Notes: generated by a model not told the origin, from the letters alone. DNA of 64,000 bases from Pempheris klunzingeri (GCF_042242105.1 NC_092012.1:8251470-8315469), one strand, 5' to 3'; shown: positions 19,645 through 34,600, counted from the first letter of the stretch. A program made the numbers and translations.

Positions 19645-22600
19645 ATGGACGCTTGTGACAATAAGGTACAGTTTATTGTACAATTATTTGTTGTTTTTTT
19701 GTTGGTGAGGTCTTGCTAAATCTTTAGCCTGTGGAAGAATGGACATACCGTTAACGCTAGTTAAAACTGCCGAGGCCCAAAATCGGACTCTCGTTAAGGT
19801 AACTGAGAAAAAGCCACTATTCCTGTCATTATAAGTACAAATAGCAGCGTTGCTTAGTGGTGACTTAAATAAGCTATTTGTGTCATTAAACATACGATCA
19901 GCGCGATGGATTTTGGTGTTTGTCTTGGGTAGCGCCAGTGCACAGTTATCCCATTTAGCTAGGAGGCTAACGTTAAAGGGCTAACGGTAACCGCAGCTCA
20001 TTGGGAAAGATAACGGATGATACATTTCTTGTTTCCTGTCGCAGTGCATGTGTTTTTGGTCATTTGAGAAAACTACTTGTATTTATTTCCGTGACAATGT
20101 TTCCATGCGATAAGCCCAGAGAGATAGTTAGCTCGGCTAGCTAAAGCTAAAGCTAAATATCTCAGCTGTCATTTGACGGTGCTTGTCATTTTGATCAGAG
20201 CGATAGATAGAGCTAGCTAGCTAGCTAGGGGTGTGTTTGTGGGAAATGTATTGTTTGGCCACTGTTTGAGGGGAGGTAGACTCTACGAAAAGGCTTCTGT
20301 CAGGTAGAGGAATGTATGCATGAGATGTGTGTTGTTGTCAGGAGAGGCGGAGAGGTTTCGTGGGTCACCAGGAGAGGAAAGGCAGGTTCTGCTGCATGTA
20401 TGACATTCCTCTGATGCTGTTTGCAATGCAGAAAGTTAAGTTTGGCTGCAGTTGGGTTTGGTGTCCTAAGGGTTATGGCCAGTGCCTCAGATTAATCTGT
20501 TAGCTAGCCCTTTGAACAGTGCTGTTTTCTGCGGCTCTTCTGGTCAAAATGATCACATTTCCCCACTAACTGCATCTGAAAATGTGCAGTCTAGTGTTGA
20601 GATACTCATCAGTTCTATCTTAATTAAAGTGAATCCTCTTAAAAGCTTTAATGCATATACTCTGCTATTACATTGTCCCCCCCCCTGCTCTCAGGACAGA
20701 CACAGATGCCATCTGATAGTGTTTGAAAGCAACTGGTGTGAGGATAAGTGCTTACACAAACAGAGGCTTGTGAGATCAGAAGCCCCCCAGTCTAATCGCT
20801 CCGAGATCTGTCATCCCCAACGAATGCACATCTGGGTCTGACCTCATTGCTTTTTCCACAATCACAGCTATTCTCACTGACCCTCTCACTATAACACCGA
20901 TGCACAAAGAAACTCATGGCTGAATGAAGAGATGGATCTTCTGATCACTGAATCACTGATTTTCATTCACAACTTCTTTATGTTATTTAAAAGGTTGTAT
21001 TTCACCACTACTGTTCAGACTTCAAGATTCACCACCAGTGCACATGGGTCCATCATGCCATGGCTTGCTTTATAATTAGCTTATCTTGTAGTACTGTCCC
21101 TACTTTATCCTCTCAAACTTAATCCTATAACAACACCTAACTGCTATACCATAACACCGTACAGGTTCAGACCAACTAGTCCTGAACCGGCAGCCAGATC
21201 AGTCTTGGCATGGAGGCTGCTATTTCTCCCTGGCAGATAAGGTCCTATCCACCGTGACTCTGTTAAGATAGAATGAGTTTTTGCAATACCTTAGGAAAAG
21301 TGAGAAAACCACCCATAGACAGTGGCAGTGGGAGACAATGGCTGTCTGTGTGACATCCACTGCCTGCACTGATACTCTATTCATGCATCCCGACCACTGT
21401 TTCAGAGAAGTGTGGGGGTGTCTTTGTACTCTGAACCCTGTCACCTCTCCTCATCCTTTGCAATAAAGCTGATTCTTTTAATGGGACCTCTTGGACAGAG
21501 CTGCCACCTCGGGTCAGACCAGCGCCACCATGATGTCAAATGAGGAGCGTTCAGAGGTGTGAAAGAAGATCCCAAACAGCAATAGAAAAAGACAGTGAAC
21601 GACAGGACTAGAAAGGCATTTACTATATTTTGTCAGTTAGGAAAATCTTCAGGGGTTTTGCTATTATTACAATTATTTCACCTCCTTAAATTTATGGCAT
21701 CATAGTAATCTGTGTAAACTGGAAAAAAAGTATTATTCCACAGTGTTTGTGTGTTGTTTTCAGGAAGATTGCATAATTAACTTTGTCTGACAAGCATGCA
21801 AATGAGAGTTAATCCATTTATACTGAAACTAACAAACATGATATTGTTTTGATCTTTAAAAGAGTGTTGAACAATATTGAGAGCATTGGTCTGTTGGTCT
21901 TTACTTATAGTATATAATGGGCATTAAATAGTAGTACTATCTTTTCTGATACAGTTTTTGCCTTTTAATCTTTTAAGGAGATTTGTAAGCATGCCTGTTA
22001 GTTGGTGTCATGACTAAAACATATTCTAACCATCTGAGGCTGTGTTGTTTCCAGAGAACAACTGTCTGAAGTGGCTTATTGAGTAGGGATGAGGGATTTT
22101 CAAATCTTCCAATAGTCATTAAATTATAAAAAAGTTGAGTAGTTCATACAATTACCATCTTGTTTTGAAAATATGTTTTTCTTTGTTTTTACCGGTGCCT
22201 GGTAGTACACCGGTCGGGAGCAGTAGCCTGATCCTGGGTGTTGACATGAAGCCAGGTCTCTGTAAGGATGTGGGCACAAATCTCAAAGTTTTGGTTACAT
22301 TTGGCAGCCTGAGTCCCATTTCATTCGGGTTGGAAATATTTTAATGTTTTTGCCCCAACTCTGCTTTCCAATGCCCCAGACCTCTAATCTTTGGCCTTTC
22401 TGTCACCCGCTGCATCATGTCCTTATATCTTGAGACCCATAAAACCAGACTGACTTGAAGAACACCTCAAGTTAGTGCACAGTGACTTGAAGAGGACATT
22501 ATTGCTTGCTGTAAATGTGTCAGTTTTTCCTCACCAAATTGCTTTAGTGATTGATTTATGTAGCCTTTGATTGTATGTGTGTCTAGTGGCATGTGTACAC

Positions 22601-25600
22601 AGGAAATGGCCTTTTATGTGAGTGCTTAGGGGTAATTTTCTCCTGGCTACTTGTCATTTCTTTTAAAAATGTTTTGCAGCTACAAAAACATTGCACCATG
22701 AATACTTCATCACATAACCATTATGCCACACATTGTGTCACAGTAGATATCAGGGGCTACATCTGTGCTTCTTTGTAAGGATTTCAGAGTTGTACTTCCT
22801 TCGTAAGCAAATTACCAGTGCATTCAATGCATGTGCATCTTTTTTTATTTCGGTGTCAAATCCTTTTCTTCATGTTCTCATTTGGCCAAAACTCAAGACG
22901 TGTGTGTAGGCGGTCTGATGGTCTTCCATTTTAGTCCAGTGTCCTTGTTCCTTTAAGCACTTCATTTGGTAAAATAACTTACAGTATACATAGTATATGT
23001 CGCAATAAGGCTGAGTCTAGTATTTGTGTGTTGATGCTCTCAAAGGCCATTGTGTGTCTTAAGTGTTTCAACATAGACTTTAAGGCATCAAACACCAACT
23101 TTACATGTGCATCTATTATTTATTTACATATCAAATTTGAATGTCTTATAGCCGCTGAAAGCAGCTATTCAAATAAATGCCTCCCAAAATGACTTATAAG
23201 CTCCTTTTTGACCTTGTGGTATCGAGACAATATTAACAAGAAGCTAAGCTGGTCATTGTTTATATTTTTCCACCTCTGTTTATCCAGCTGCAATTCTTAG
23301 TCACATGAGAAATTGATTGCAAAAATGGACTAGAGCCCCTTTTCTGACATGCTGTGCAGTCTGCTTAGATCCTCTGGGAGTTGTGTGTTATGTCATCCTC
23401 GAAATCAACAAGGTTTTATGTCCTTGTGTTAAGTCCCCGATACCTTTTTTTTTATTGATGGTTGTTGACACTTAAGACTGTAATCTAACTGGAACAGTAT
23501 GAGGAAGTGCAGCTCAGCTGTGATAACCAAAAATAATTGGGCGGTCTCCTGGTGGACTGTGTACTCTATGGTTCTCTCTTGGTCTCTGTCAGACTGTCAG
23601 TACTCAAGTAAATAACTTCAAAATGCCTTAGTATAAATCTCCTTAAGCAACTGAAGTTTTTACAGTGTTGATTTTGGCAAATTGTGTCATTAGTCTTATA
23701 AATATAAGCCATTGAGAAATACAATAAAGTCAAATTATGGAAAGTGGGTGGGTTTTCATGACTGCTGATATGGATTGTTGATTATCCCATTTGATCAGTG
23801 TGTGATGGCAACAACAATAATGAAAGAATATGACTTATTGTACTACGAGAAAGCAAACAGTGGGCTTGATAAAACGCAAACAGAGAATGTGTTGACCGAC
23901 TTCAGTAACTTCATTTGAGCAATAGGTCTCTACTCTTAGGCGTAGCCCTCTTTCTCACCCAAACGCACCATGTAGTCATTAATTGGCTGCCATTGCTCGC
24001 AGCGTGACAGTAATTGCTGTTCATTTGTCTGTGTGCAGGATGTGAAGCTTTCAGCCGAAGTGGAACCGTTCATCCCACAGAAGAAAGGTCTCGAAGGATC
24101 CCTAGTCAGCATGAGTCTTTCTGGAGAGCCAGGTGGAGGAGGAGGAGGAGGGGGCGGAGGCTTAGGAGGAGGCGGTGGAGGGGTGGAAACCACACCCATA
24201 CCCAGCTACCTCATCACCTGCTATCCTTTCGTCCAAGAGAACCAACCAAACAGGTACTGTCACAGCGGGGGAGATTTGGGAATGGGTGAAACTCTAAAGG
24301 CAGTCGCTTCAGCCCTTTTTACCACTGTTGCCATTAACTAAGGATTTTGCCAATGCTGTTAACTTTTGCTGAAACACTGCCATTCCCTGTGGCATTGTGG
24401 GATGTCTGCTGTCCCAATTTTGAACCACCCAAGAACAATCTGCTCTATTCTGGACCTTTCTATTTTCAGAACATTTACTGCACTGTTGACCATAGTAATA
24501 AGAAGAATACAACACGTCCCTAATGCTGTGCTCCACAAAAGCAATCTTAATCCTTTAAACAGTGTATAGAGTTAGAGCCATAAGATACTCTGTAGTTTAA
24601 GACTGCTTAATTATGAATGGAAACATCCCCAGAGTTACACAGGAACCACAATCTACTGTATGTTTCCAGTGGCTCTTTCTTTGTCCGAAGTGATCTGCTG
24701 TATCCTGCACACATCCGTTCCTTTGTTTCCTTCCCCCACTATTTGAATGCAAGGAAATGGTCGCTATAGTAGGCTGGCTGTGAAAATGTCATCTGGATCC
24801 TTATCAACTTCTCTGCATCCCATGTACACACCCCCAACAAAAATCACGCACATCACCGTGGCATTAGAGATGCTTACGCGGGAATTGCCCCTTTCTTGAG
24901 CCCCTTTCATTCTAATGGGACTTGAATCTCATTTTGTCATCACTGCATGTTTACAGAAAATACAAACTGAGTAATGTTGAATAATCAAAAGCATAAACAA
25001 TTCTGTGATTAATTCAGGATGTCACAATCATGTTTATTTTAACGGACAATGTGAGTTTCTTAATGTTGAGTATCTGCCAATAGAGTCTAATTTCATATTT
25101 GTTTGGAATCTCTTCCTGTCCCATATAACACAGATGCACTGCACACTTAAACTTAAAAAGTAACTTTTGACAGCTGAATGTTTTAATATTCAGTCAATAT
25201 CATCTGCAAAACAGCCTGGCTTTGGTTTCATATAACATTTTGTACAGTGTTCTGTAGTATATTATATAGTATTTATTAGGGGAGTCATTCTGTTAATGTT
25301 GCAGCAGGAACTTTTGGATTCGATTTCTCCCAATCTAAGTAAACATTTAATTTCAGAGTTGTTCAAAGCACTGGCATAGAAGAATTATTTGATTTTGGTG
25401 GCTCTTCTAACTTCAAAGAGTAGGGTATCAGATTTCATTTAACATGTTGCCTCTCTGCTGCTTCACAGGCAACATCCTATGTATAATGGAGGGGAGCTGC
25501 GCTGGCAGCAGCCTAACCCCAGCCCTGGTGGTTCATACCTGGCCTACCCCATCCTGTCTTCACCCCAGCCCCCTGTGTCCAATGACTACGCTTACTACCA

Positions 25601-28600
25601 GATTATGCCTGCTCCATGCCCACCTGTGATGGGTTTCTACCAGCCTTTCCCAGGCACCTATGCAGGTCCCATGCAGGCTGGTGTGGTCAACCCTGTCTCA
25701 GCAGATGTCGGTGAAAGACCACTGCCTCTGGGGCCAGCATATGGGATGGCCAGTCAGAGGGGGAGAGGCATGGTCCGACCAAATATTCTCCCAAAGGTAC
25801 AGAAAATCAACAGCCTTGTTGTGACACTGCCACATTGATGCCACATGTTGTTAGTATCACTAAAAAGTGTCCCTCCTCATCCCCAGTCTATTTACTGGGC
25901 ATGCTCTGCCTTTTTTTCTTTCTCCCACAGCAACAGTTAGGTGTGTGCCAGCCTCCAAGGGGTCGTAGGCCTCCAACTCGGAATGTAGCTGTGCAGAAGG
26001 AGGTGTGCACCTTGGGGCCCGATGGTAGGACCAAGACAGTCATGCTGGTGGATGCAGCACAGCAGACGGGTAAGAATACTGCAGCAATAATGAAAGATGC
26101 ATTTAAGTCCTGCCATTGAGCGTGCAGAGGTTTTTCAAAAATAAAAAAAAGAATAAAACAAAAACTCTGCCAACTAAAAATGAGATGCCTGTTTGCTGTA
26201 GTAGTGGGGAAAGTCTGAGTTTTAAATTCCATTTAAGTGTCCAATGGCCAACATCAGTGATGTTCGTCAGTCCTGCGGCTCAAAGGAAGCTGATGCCCCA
26301 AACATTCCAGGCTTTGTCAAAGCTGGAATCTTTCCTGTCGGTGACGAAGCAGGACACAATGCCAGTAAAAGCGGCGCCTGGTCTTACAGGTTGATGTTGA
26401 TTATGCTTGTGCTCAGCTTATGAAAGAACAGGAATGCAGAGCTTCCAGTTGGAAAGGTTAACATCTGTGCAGCTCAGCAGTTTTGTCTCTGATTTTAAGT
26501 AGGTTAATGATCCCGTGTTAATGGTTTGGCTACTTAATTGTGGTTTTATGTCACATGGAAAACATCACGCTGTTAACTCAAAAGTAAAGTCAGTCCAAGT
26601 TTGTCTCCAGTGAGTCACTGATTCATCTGCAGTATTTATTTCTCATTAACACGTACAGGCTATTGATGGTTTTAATCCACCTTGTAACAAGCTCATTTCA
26701 GGTCCAAGTTTTTCCCATTTGTTTGTCCCCAGATTTCCCAGGTGAGGTGTCAGGGCGCTGTGCTGCTGAGCGTGGTAGTCCCCTCCTGTGGAAGAACCGA
26801 ACCAAGAGACGACGGGCATCCCATCCAGGTGAAAGCTACAACGAGCAGGGCGCCAGTGAGGCAGATATAGACAGCGACAGCGGCTACTGTAGCCCCAAAC
26901 ACAACCAGGCGACAGGGGTACCACAACGAACAGCAGAGAATTCAGCAGCACCCACGGTAAGTTGTCTACTTACCATCAGCTCCACACCCAACATACTGAC
27001 AGGAAACTGAAAACATTTGTTTCTGGTTCTGGTTTGGAGCTGTCAGGTAGTGGCTTTGCCTTCTCCAAGCTGAATACTTAAATAAATAGATTGAGATTGA
27101 GAAATAGGCTGTTATATTGTTGATGGCTGACACAAGAGGCCTACAAGCTGAGGAAGAGAAGTGAAGAAATGCTTTACTGCGTTGCTTGAAGGTTTTTCTT
27201 GTCTATTAACTGTGTAATTACGGGTAGGGAATGATGATTGCGCACAAAAGCATTTACCTTCATTGCAGAAGCAGACTACACTCTGAATCACGTCCAAGTA
27301 TGTGTCTGTATCATGCTTTTAAAAGTGCAAATGAATATTATGTTGGTAGTTGGCTTAGTAACACTGGTAGAGGTCATAGATATTCCTGGAAGAACAGCTT
27401 AAAAGTATTACAATAAACACTTGTTTGGCAGCAGAGCAAATACCAGTGAGGAAGGTGTAATGTAGTTATTAAACTACGTTTGCTCTCATGCTGTTGTTAA
27501 CATAATTACCAGACATCTCAACTTGTCTTTATCTCTACCTTTTCCATATTTCCTGTGCTGTATAGGGAGTAGAGGCTGGTGTAATGACAGGTAAGTTTGA
27601 TGCATGTTTTTCATTTGAGGTGTCAGGAATCCTTCCTTCTGCCTCACATTTTCACACCATGCTTTCATATCCATATTTCGTATGCATCCTGTATATAATA
27701 TATAACAAATGAAGGGAGATTCTTCTTCCAGTTGACAATTACTATTCATTTTTCTTATTCACTAGCAGGTACCTGGGTAAACGTAGCTTCTCAGGCTACC
27801 CCAAAATCCTGGGGGGACAGGAACAACCAGTTTCACAGAGCAGACCAGAGGAAGAATCCTGAACAGAGAAACTTTTCACAGGTACAGTAGGTCCCCGCTG
27901 GAGTTTGAACTGGAGTAAAAAGCTGCTGTATGTCAGACGTACAGATCTGGTATTAAGTAATGAGAATAAGTCGAATGCAATGAGGTTACTGAGGAGCACA
28001 AGGAGTAAATCTGTATTCTAACAGAGCCCACATGTAGATACTGACATCGCAGACTGAATGAATAATACAGTTGGTTTAGGCACTGGTTTAGCAACATCTG
28101 CGGCCAAAGGGCACCCCTAATTTGCAGATATTAGAGATGCTAATTCATGTGCTTGTTATCTGATACATTTTTCAGAAAAATTTAATGCATATGTTGTATT
28201 ACAATAACCTGGATCATTAGCATACCGTTATTTAATTTTTACTGGCATTTGAAGATAGAATTTCTCAGAATATGTGTTTCATCCTTATGCGATGCGGACA
28301 TCCAGTTACACTGAATTTGAGCCGAGGACAGTCAGAGCCCATCGCCAGTTCCAAACTCATCTTTCACATAATGCACCTCTGTAGTGTCCGTCACTCATAC
28401 TCAATAAGCAACAACAAAACAAAACAGCCATTCATTCAATCTATTGGTAAACATTGTCAGAAAAATATCATCAATAATAGTGATGCAGAGCCACTTGTAG
28501 TATTTGTGTGAATTACGTTACATGCTTTGTATTTTCGCTGTTCTTACCTAACATGCAAATAAACTTTTCAAATACCAGCGGCACCCTGTCTGACCTCCTG

Positions 28601-31600
28601 TGTTCTCTCTGCCTTTCAGGATTTCCACAGCGGCTATCCAGGGCGTGTGCCGCCGAACCAGTCAGAACAAAGGCTACAGCCAGCAGTGGTCACTGGCACT
28701 GAGCTCACCCCAGAGCCCCTCTACTTTGAGGTGAGAGAAGGGTTCTCACAGATTTCATTGCAATGAATTCTCAATGAAACACTGTTCCTGTCACACTCAC
28801 TATATACTTATTTTCGTTTTATTTGTTATTTGTTTGTCAGGATGAAGATGAGTTCCCAGATCTTGCTACTGGAGGGGCCGCCCAACGCAGCACCAAACCA
28901 GAAGCTACTCCAGCCCAGTCACATACACAACCTAAACTGCCAAAAAACCTAGTAAGTGAAAGCGCTCTCTGAAGGAGACTGTCTCTCCTGAAGGCTCTAT
29001 GTGACATGTGCAGACTATTTTTAGGATGAGGGGGATCTCTCCCTCTCAGGCTATTTGATACCTATCTAGATGAACATCATACATACATAAATAATGCATA
29101 TGAATTTGTCAGTCTGCTTTAATTAACCTGCTTTTAGGATTTTATATTTTTAACGTCTGCTACACTAACACACACCACATCTAAAGAGGCTTATTTTTTC
29201 AATAAAATGCTGCTGACCATATAGTACATAGAGTATAGTTTGTCTCGGCCTTTTGGTCTGTGTCATCCCTCTGAATCTGAATTTGGTGTTTTTGATAACA
29301 CTGTATGTGCACATGTCTCTGTAAATAAAACAACACATGACTTCAGTAACAGCTTTGCCTGCACCTCTGTTGACTGCACCTCTCAGTGTACATGCTGCCT
29401 TCTTAGATTTGTAGCAAATACTACTACCTACAAACTAACAATTTGTGTCTCCACATGCATCACAGCTGGATAACCTACCAGAAAACTCCCCTATCAACAT
29501 TGTCCAGACGCCCATCCCCATTACAACCTCTGTTCCCAAGAGGGCCAAGAGCCAGAGGAAGAAGGCTCTGGCTGCTGCCTTGGCCACTGCACAGGAGTAC
29601 TCTGAAATCAGCATGGAACAGAAGAAATTACAGGTATGAACCTGCACTTTGTCTGCTGCTCATGTAGGTTGGTTTCACAGAGAACTGATGTCTGTCTATG
29701 CCTGAAAATCAGGTTTAACCATAGACCACGACCTGGTCTGTGGTTACCATTCCTAACTAACGATTCATCGGTGTAACTTTGTTCTGCCTTTTCTTTCCTC
29801 GCCTGACAGGACGCTGTCACCAAGGCAGCAGGGAAGAAGAGTAAAACTTCTGTGGAGCTGGACCTGGGAGACATGCTGGCAGCTTTGGAGAAACATCAGC
29901 AGGCTATGAAGGCCAGACAACTCACTAATACCAAGCCACTGTCCTTTACAGGTATTCATTAACTACATCATTACTTATTTACTTACTGCCCTTTACGTCT
30001 ACTGGCATGTAAGTAAGTAGCTTTATCGATATAGCACATCTCAAGAGCAGAGACGTCACAAATATACATACAGTCATAAAACTCAATGACACAATGAAAT
30101 GAAAAAATTAAAAAAACAGAAACTTTACACAAAGCCCACTCTAAACAAAGGGGTGTGCCTTTAAAAGGTGTCCACACATCTTAAGTCCAAAGGAAGAAAA
30201 GTAGGGCAGCAAAAAAGGATCTCCACCGCTGTCTGTTTAGGGCAAACTTTTGGATGGTAAGCTGCTTCAGGGCTTTCAGTTTCTCTCTGTGATTTGGCGC
30301 CAGGTTTCCTTGAGTCTTCCTCTCTTTCGCTTTCCTTTCCTTTCTAGTGTCCATTGCAGGGCAGTTATTTCGATGTCATCCTGTTTTCTTTGCATGATGT
30401 GTCCAATCCGTCTCCAGATGACAGTGTCTGTGCTCTCCTGATTAGGCCGAGCGAGTAGTTGGAGTAGTTGGAGTAGTTGGTCAGTTGGAGATGGTGTTGG
30501 GCCAGAACATAAGCAGGAGTCTTCTGGGGTTCCTTGTGTGCAATATCGACAGCTCGGAGAGATCGCTCTCTGTCATTCTCCAGCTCTCTGAGTCGTATAG
30601 CAGGGTAGAAAGAAGACGGCTCTTAGATTTAGCCCAGTGTTGATATTGTACTTTTTTATGGTCTTGCTGAATCAGCATTTGGTGTCACTGCCTGTTCCTT
30701 CATGGAATTTAACAGATCAGACGTTATCAAGTGGTATAAAAAAATTCAACATTTTACACTACAACAGCCCTGTATGACAGTATTGGGTTTTAAGATTAGA
30801 CTATCAGTGTTAATTCAACTATTCATACTTTTTGGCTTTATTTTTGGCTACTGCTGCAGGAATTGTATCCTGCATTTTTGTGCCTTTTGTAAATGTCCTC
30901 ATGTACACATGAAAACATTTATCTTGTGATTGTCAGCTGTCACCCACTAAAGCTAACACTCTCGTTCACTCATTGCACACATATGTACACATACCCACAT
31001 TCTGCCTGTAAACTAACTTTGTTATCCTTCCCTCCAGTTGGAACAACGACTCCGTTCCACAGTTCAGGCTCAACCAGCGTGCCGTCCATGTTGAAGGGTC
31101 ATCAGCAGCCGTACTCGACCCCACATAACTCCCTGGATTCTACCGCACCGCGAATCAAGAGAGGGAAGGAGAGGGAGATCCCCAAAGTAAAACGGCCAAC
31201 TGCCCTTAAGAAGGTTAATCATCTAAGTTAATCAACCAGGAGAGAAGATGTGATTTAGCCTTCGTACGAATTGGTAAAAGGAATGTAGATCGTTTAACCT
31301 CCAAATCTTCTTTATTTTTTCTATGTTTTGATAGATTATCTTGAAGGAACGCGAAGGGAAGAAAGGGAAGGCGAGTGTAGAGCAGGAGTCTTCAGGCCAG
31401 GAGGAGCACGGCGAGGAGTGTCTACAGTTTACTGATGATCTTGCACGAGAGCCTGTCTCCCAAGAAGGTGAGGGTAATTCATTATTAAGAAGTGAAAAGA
31501 TTTCAGTTGCACCCATATTTTTTTTTCTATTCATGATACATTTTCTAATAGTTATTTCTGCTGTTTGTACCACAGACAATGGGCTGAGTATGCCCAGTGA

Positions 31601-34600
31601 TGCATCCCTCTCACCGGCCAGTCAGAACTCTCCATATAGCATCACCCCAGTCTCCCAGGGTTCTCCTGCCAGCTCTGGCATTGGGAGTCCCATGGCTTCA
31701 AACGCCATCACCAAGATCCACAGCAGACGTTTCAGAGAGTAAGTACACCACATGGAGTGAGAAAGCCAGTGTTGAACAGGACAGACCCTTTGGAGGAATC
31801 CCTGGTACTGCAATGTCTCAAAAATGCACATTGTGGTAACAAAACGGTTAGCAAAGCAAATATTTGTCCCACTCAAAAATCTCAGAGCCTTGGCTGTGAG
31901 AAGCGTACTCTGAAAGTTACTGGGTGTTTTTAAGGGCGGGACTGTACAATAAAGAATTGTAGTGTATGGCACAAATGCCTAGCACATTGTCCCTTCTCAG
32001 AAAAATGTATGCAGTGGTCACAGACACTGCTTTGTTGCTCTGTGCCCTCTCCTGTAGGCCTATTGTCTCAGCCCACCCTTCCCTAACAGATTTTTGCATT
32101 TAAAGCCTCCAAAAGGCATTTATAGCCAAGCTCCTCCTCTGAGCTCTGACCGCTGGGACACTTGTTCCTCAGGCCACACTACGTCGACCTCCCGACAGAG
32201 TTTTCATCAAACCACAAAGCTACTGGGAGTATGCAGGCAGTTCAACAATTATTTTCACTATAGATGCTGTGATTGTTATTTTTCTTATTGTCTCTGAAAT
32301 ATCAGGAAAAAAATGCAATTTTCGAAATTCAATGCTTGAATTGCTTGTTTTGTTGGACCAACATTGTAGCAACTGTTGCATAAGACAAGGAAATCATCTT
32401 AATTCAGAGGCTGCATCCAGAGAAAGTTTAGTATTTTGGTTGAAAAATTAATTTCACAGTTAACAGATTATAAATAAAAAGTCTTTTTCTTTTTTTGACT
32501 GATCCTTTAAGTTCTTAACTGTTTAATTATCATTTACCAAAACATTAACATCAATGACGATCGTCATCCTGAAGATTAAAACACCTTTGGAATATTTGAA
32601 CTCATTATTTTGTCCTTGCGCTCTCTTGTCTTTTCCTTCCACAGGTACTGTAACCAAGTGCTGAGTAAGGAGATCGACGAGAGTGTGACTATGCTGTTAC
32701 AGGAACTGGTTCGCTTCCAGGAGCGGGTCTACCAGAAAGATCCTACCAAGGCCAAATCCAAACGTCGCCTCGTCATGGGTCTCAGAGAGGTCACCAAGCA
32801 CATGAAGTTGCATAAAATTAAGTGCGTCATCATCTCTCCCAACTGTGAGAAGATCCAGGCCAAAGGTGACGAATGATGCAATACCGTGTCCAGCATCTGT
32901 CCGTATTTGATCAAATTGTCTGAGCTATAAACATGTTTACAGCATATTTTTACAATACAAATTCATCAAACGACGATCTAAGAACAATGTGACAACATGA
33001 AAGCAATTGCCTGTAAGTGATGAGCCTACAGAATCATTACCTGAATCTGCAGCCCCCCTCAGCCTTATGAAGCTTTATACTGAGTTTCAGCTTATTGTTT
33101 AGCCGTCTGGTCCGCACCTTTTTTACTGTTTTGCTTCACTCTCACAGCTCTCATAGTGTTTCGGCAGAAAAGTTTAAAAAAACCAACTGTACCTGCATAG
33201 CATGAAACCGTAAAAAAACCACAATTAACATTTCCCTCAGGAGTTGGCAGAGACCAAAATGATGATGGTTAAAAGCGAGTGAATATTGAACTTGTGTTCA
33301 CCAGGTGGCCAGAAATACAACTCCAAATGAATGATGAGGTTCTCCCGAAAATGCTAGATGTGTGAATAAGCAACCTTTAGCTAACAAGTTCACCATATCA
33401 ACTTAAAAGGCGATGATATGTCATTGTTGGGGTTCAGACTTGTTTCTGCTTCCCTCATGTGGGCAAACAAATCAGTTATTTTTTCATAATAACTCATTAT
33501 AAACGGCCACCAGAGGGCATACACTGCGTACATACCTATTAATAGATGCCGAATTGTGTAGCTCGACTTGGATATTAATGAAACAGTAGGTTTTTGCTCT
33601 CTTGTGTTCAAGTCATCCGCTTGGATTTTCTGTTGCATTTGAGCATTTTACCTTCTGAAGTTTAGTACATTTGAGTTACCAATTGTTTACTGTGTTGCAG
33701 GTGGTTTGGATGAAGCCTTGTACAATGTAATTGCCATGGCTAGGGAGCAGGAGATCCCGTTTGTGTTTGCCTTGGGCAGAAAAGCTCTTGGACGCTGCGT
33801 CAACAAACTAGTGCCTGTTAGTGTGGTTGGCATTTTCAACTATTCTGGGGCTGAGGTAAGGCACATCCACTAAAACATTTTATCCATCAACTCTATCTAT
33901 CTTAACATCACATGCATGATTGAACAAATAAAGGAGAAAAGCTCTTTTTTTTTTGTGGGTTTTTTTTCTCATTAACTTTAAATCCCTCTACCTCCTTCAG
34001 GGTCTCTTCAACCGTTTGGTGTCTCTGACAGAAGAGGCTCGGAAGGCCTACAAGGACATGGTGTCAGCTCTGGAGCAGGAACAAGCCGAGGAGGCTATGA
34101 AGAACGACAAGAAGGTCCCACACCACATGGGGCATTCCCGCAACCACTCTGCTGCTTCTGCCATCTCCTTTTGCTCCATCTTTTCTGAGCCCATCTCAGA
34201 GGTCAATGAGAAGGAGTACGGTAAGCTGCCACATTTCTGGCTCCATGCTTTTCTTTTTTGACTTAGTTTTCTTTTTATATCTATCTGTAGTGAGTAGTGG
34301 AAGAAGTATCCAGATTCTTTTCTTGTGTAAAAGTAACAATTGTTATTATTGATGCATCAATGTGTGAGAAGAATTTTGCTATAGTTACTACTTTTTTTTA
34401 AATATTTGACTTGGGAGTGTTTTGAACATCATAGACATCTGAAATGTGTAACGAGGACATGTAATGGAATAAAAAGTACAACTTGTACCTCAGAAATGTA
34501 CTAGAGTATTAGTATAAAGATGTATAAAGTAGCATATGTGTAAATATTCAAATAAAGGTTAAGTTCTTCAAAACTGCACTGTAGTTCCCACCACCATCTG

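Noticed and set aside
20482..20841. 119-codon + frame in secisbp2l intron 1
   Set aside because: No family resemblance, includes a poly-C tract, and lies within an intron of a clearly joined gene.
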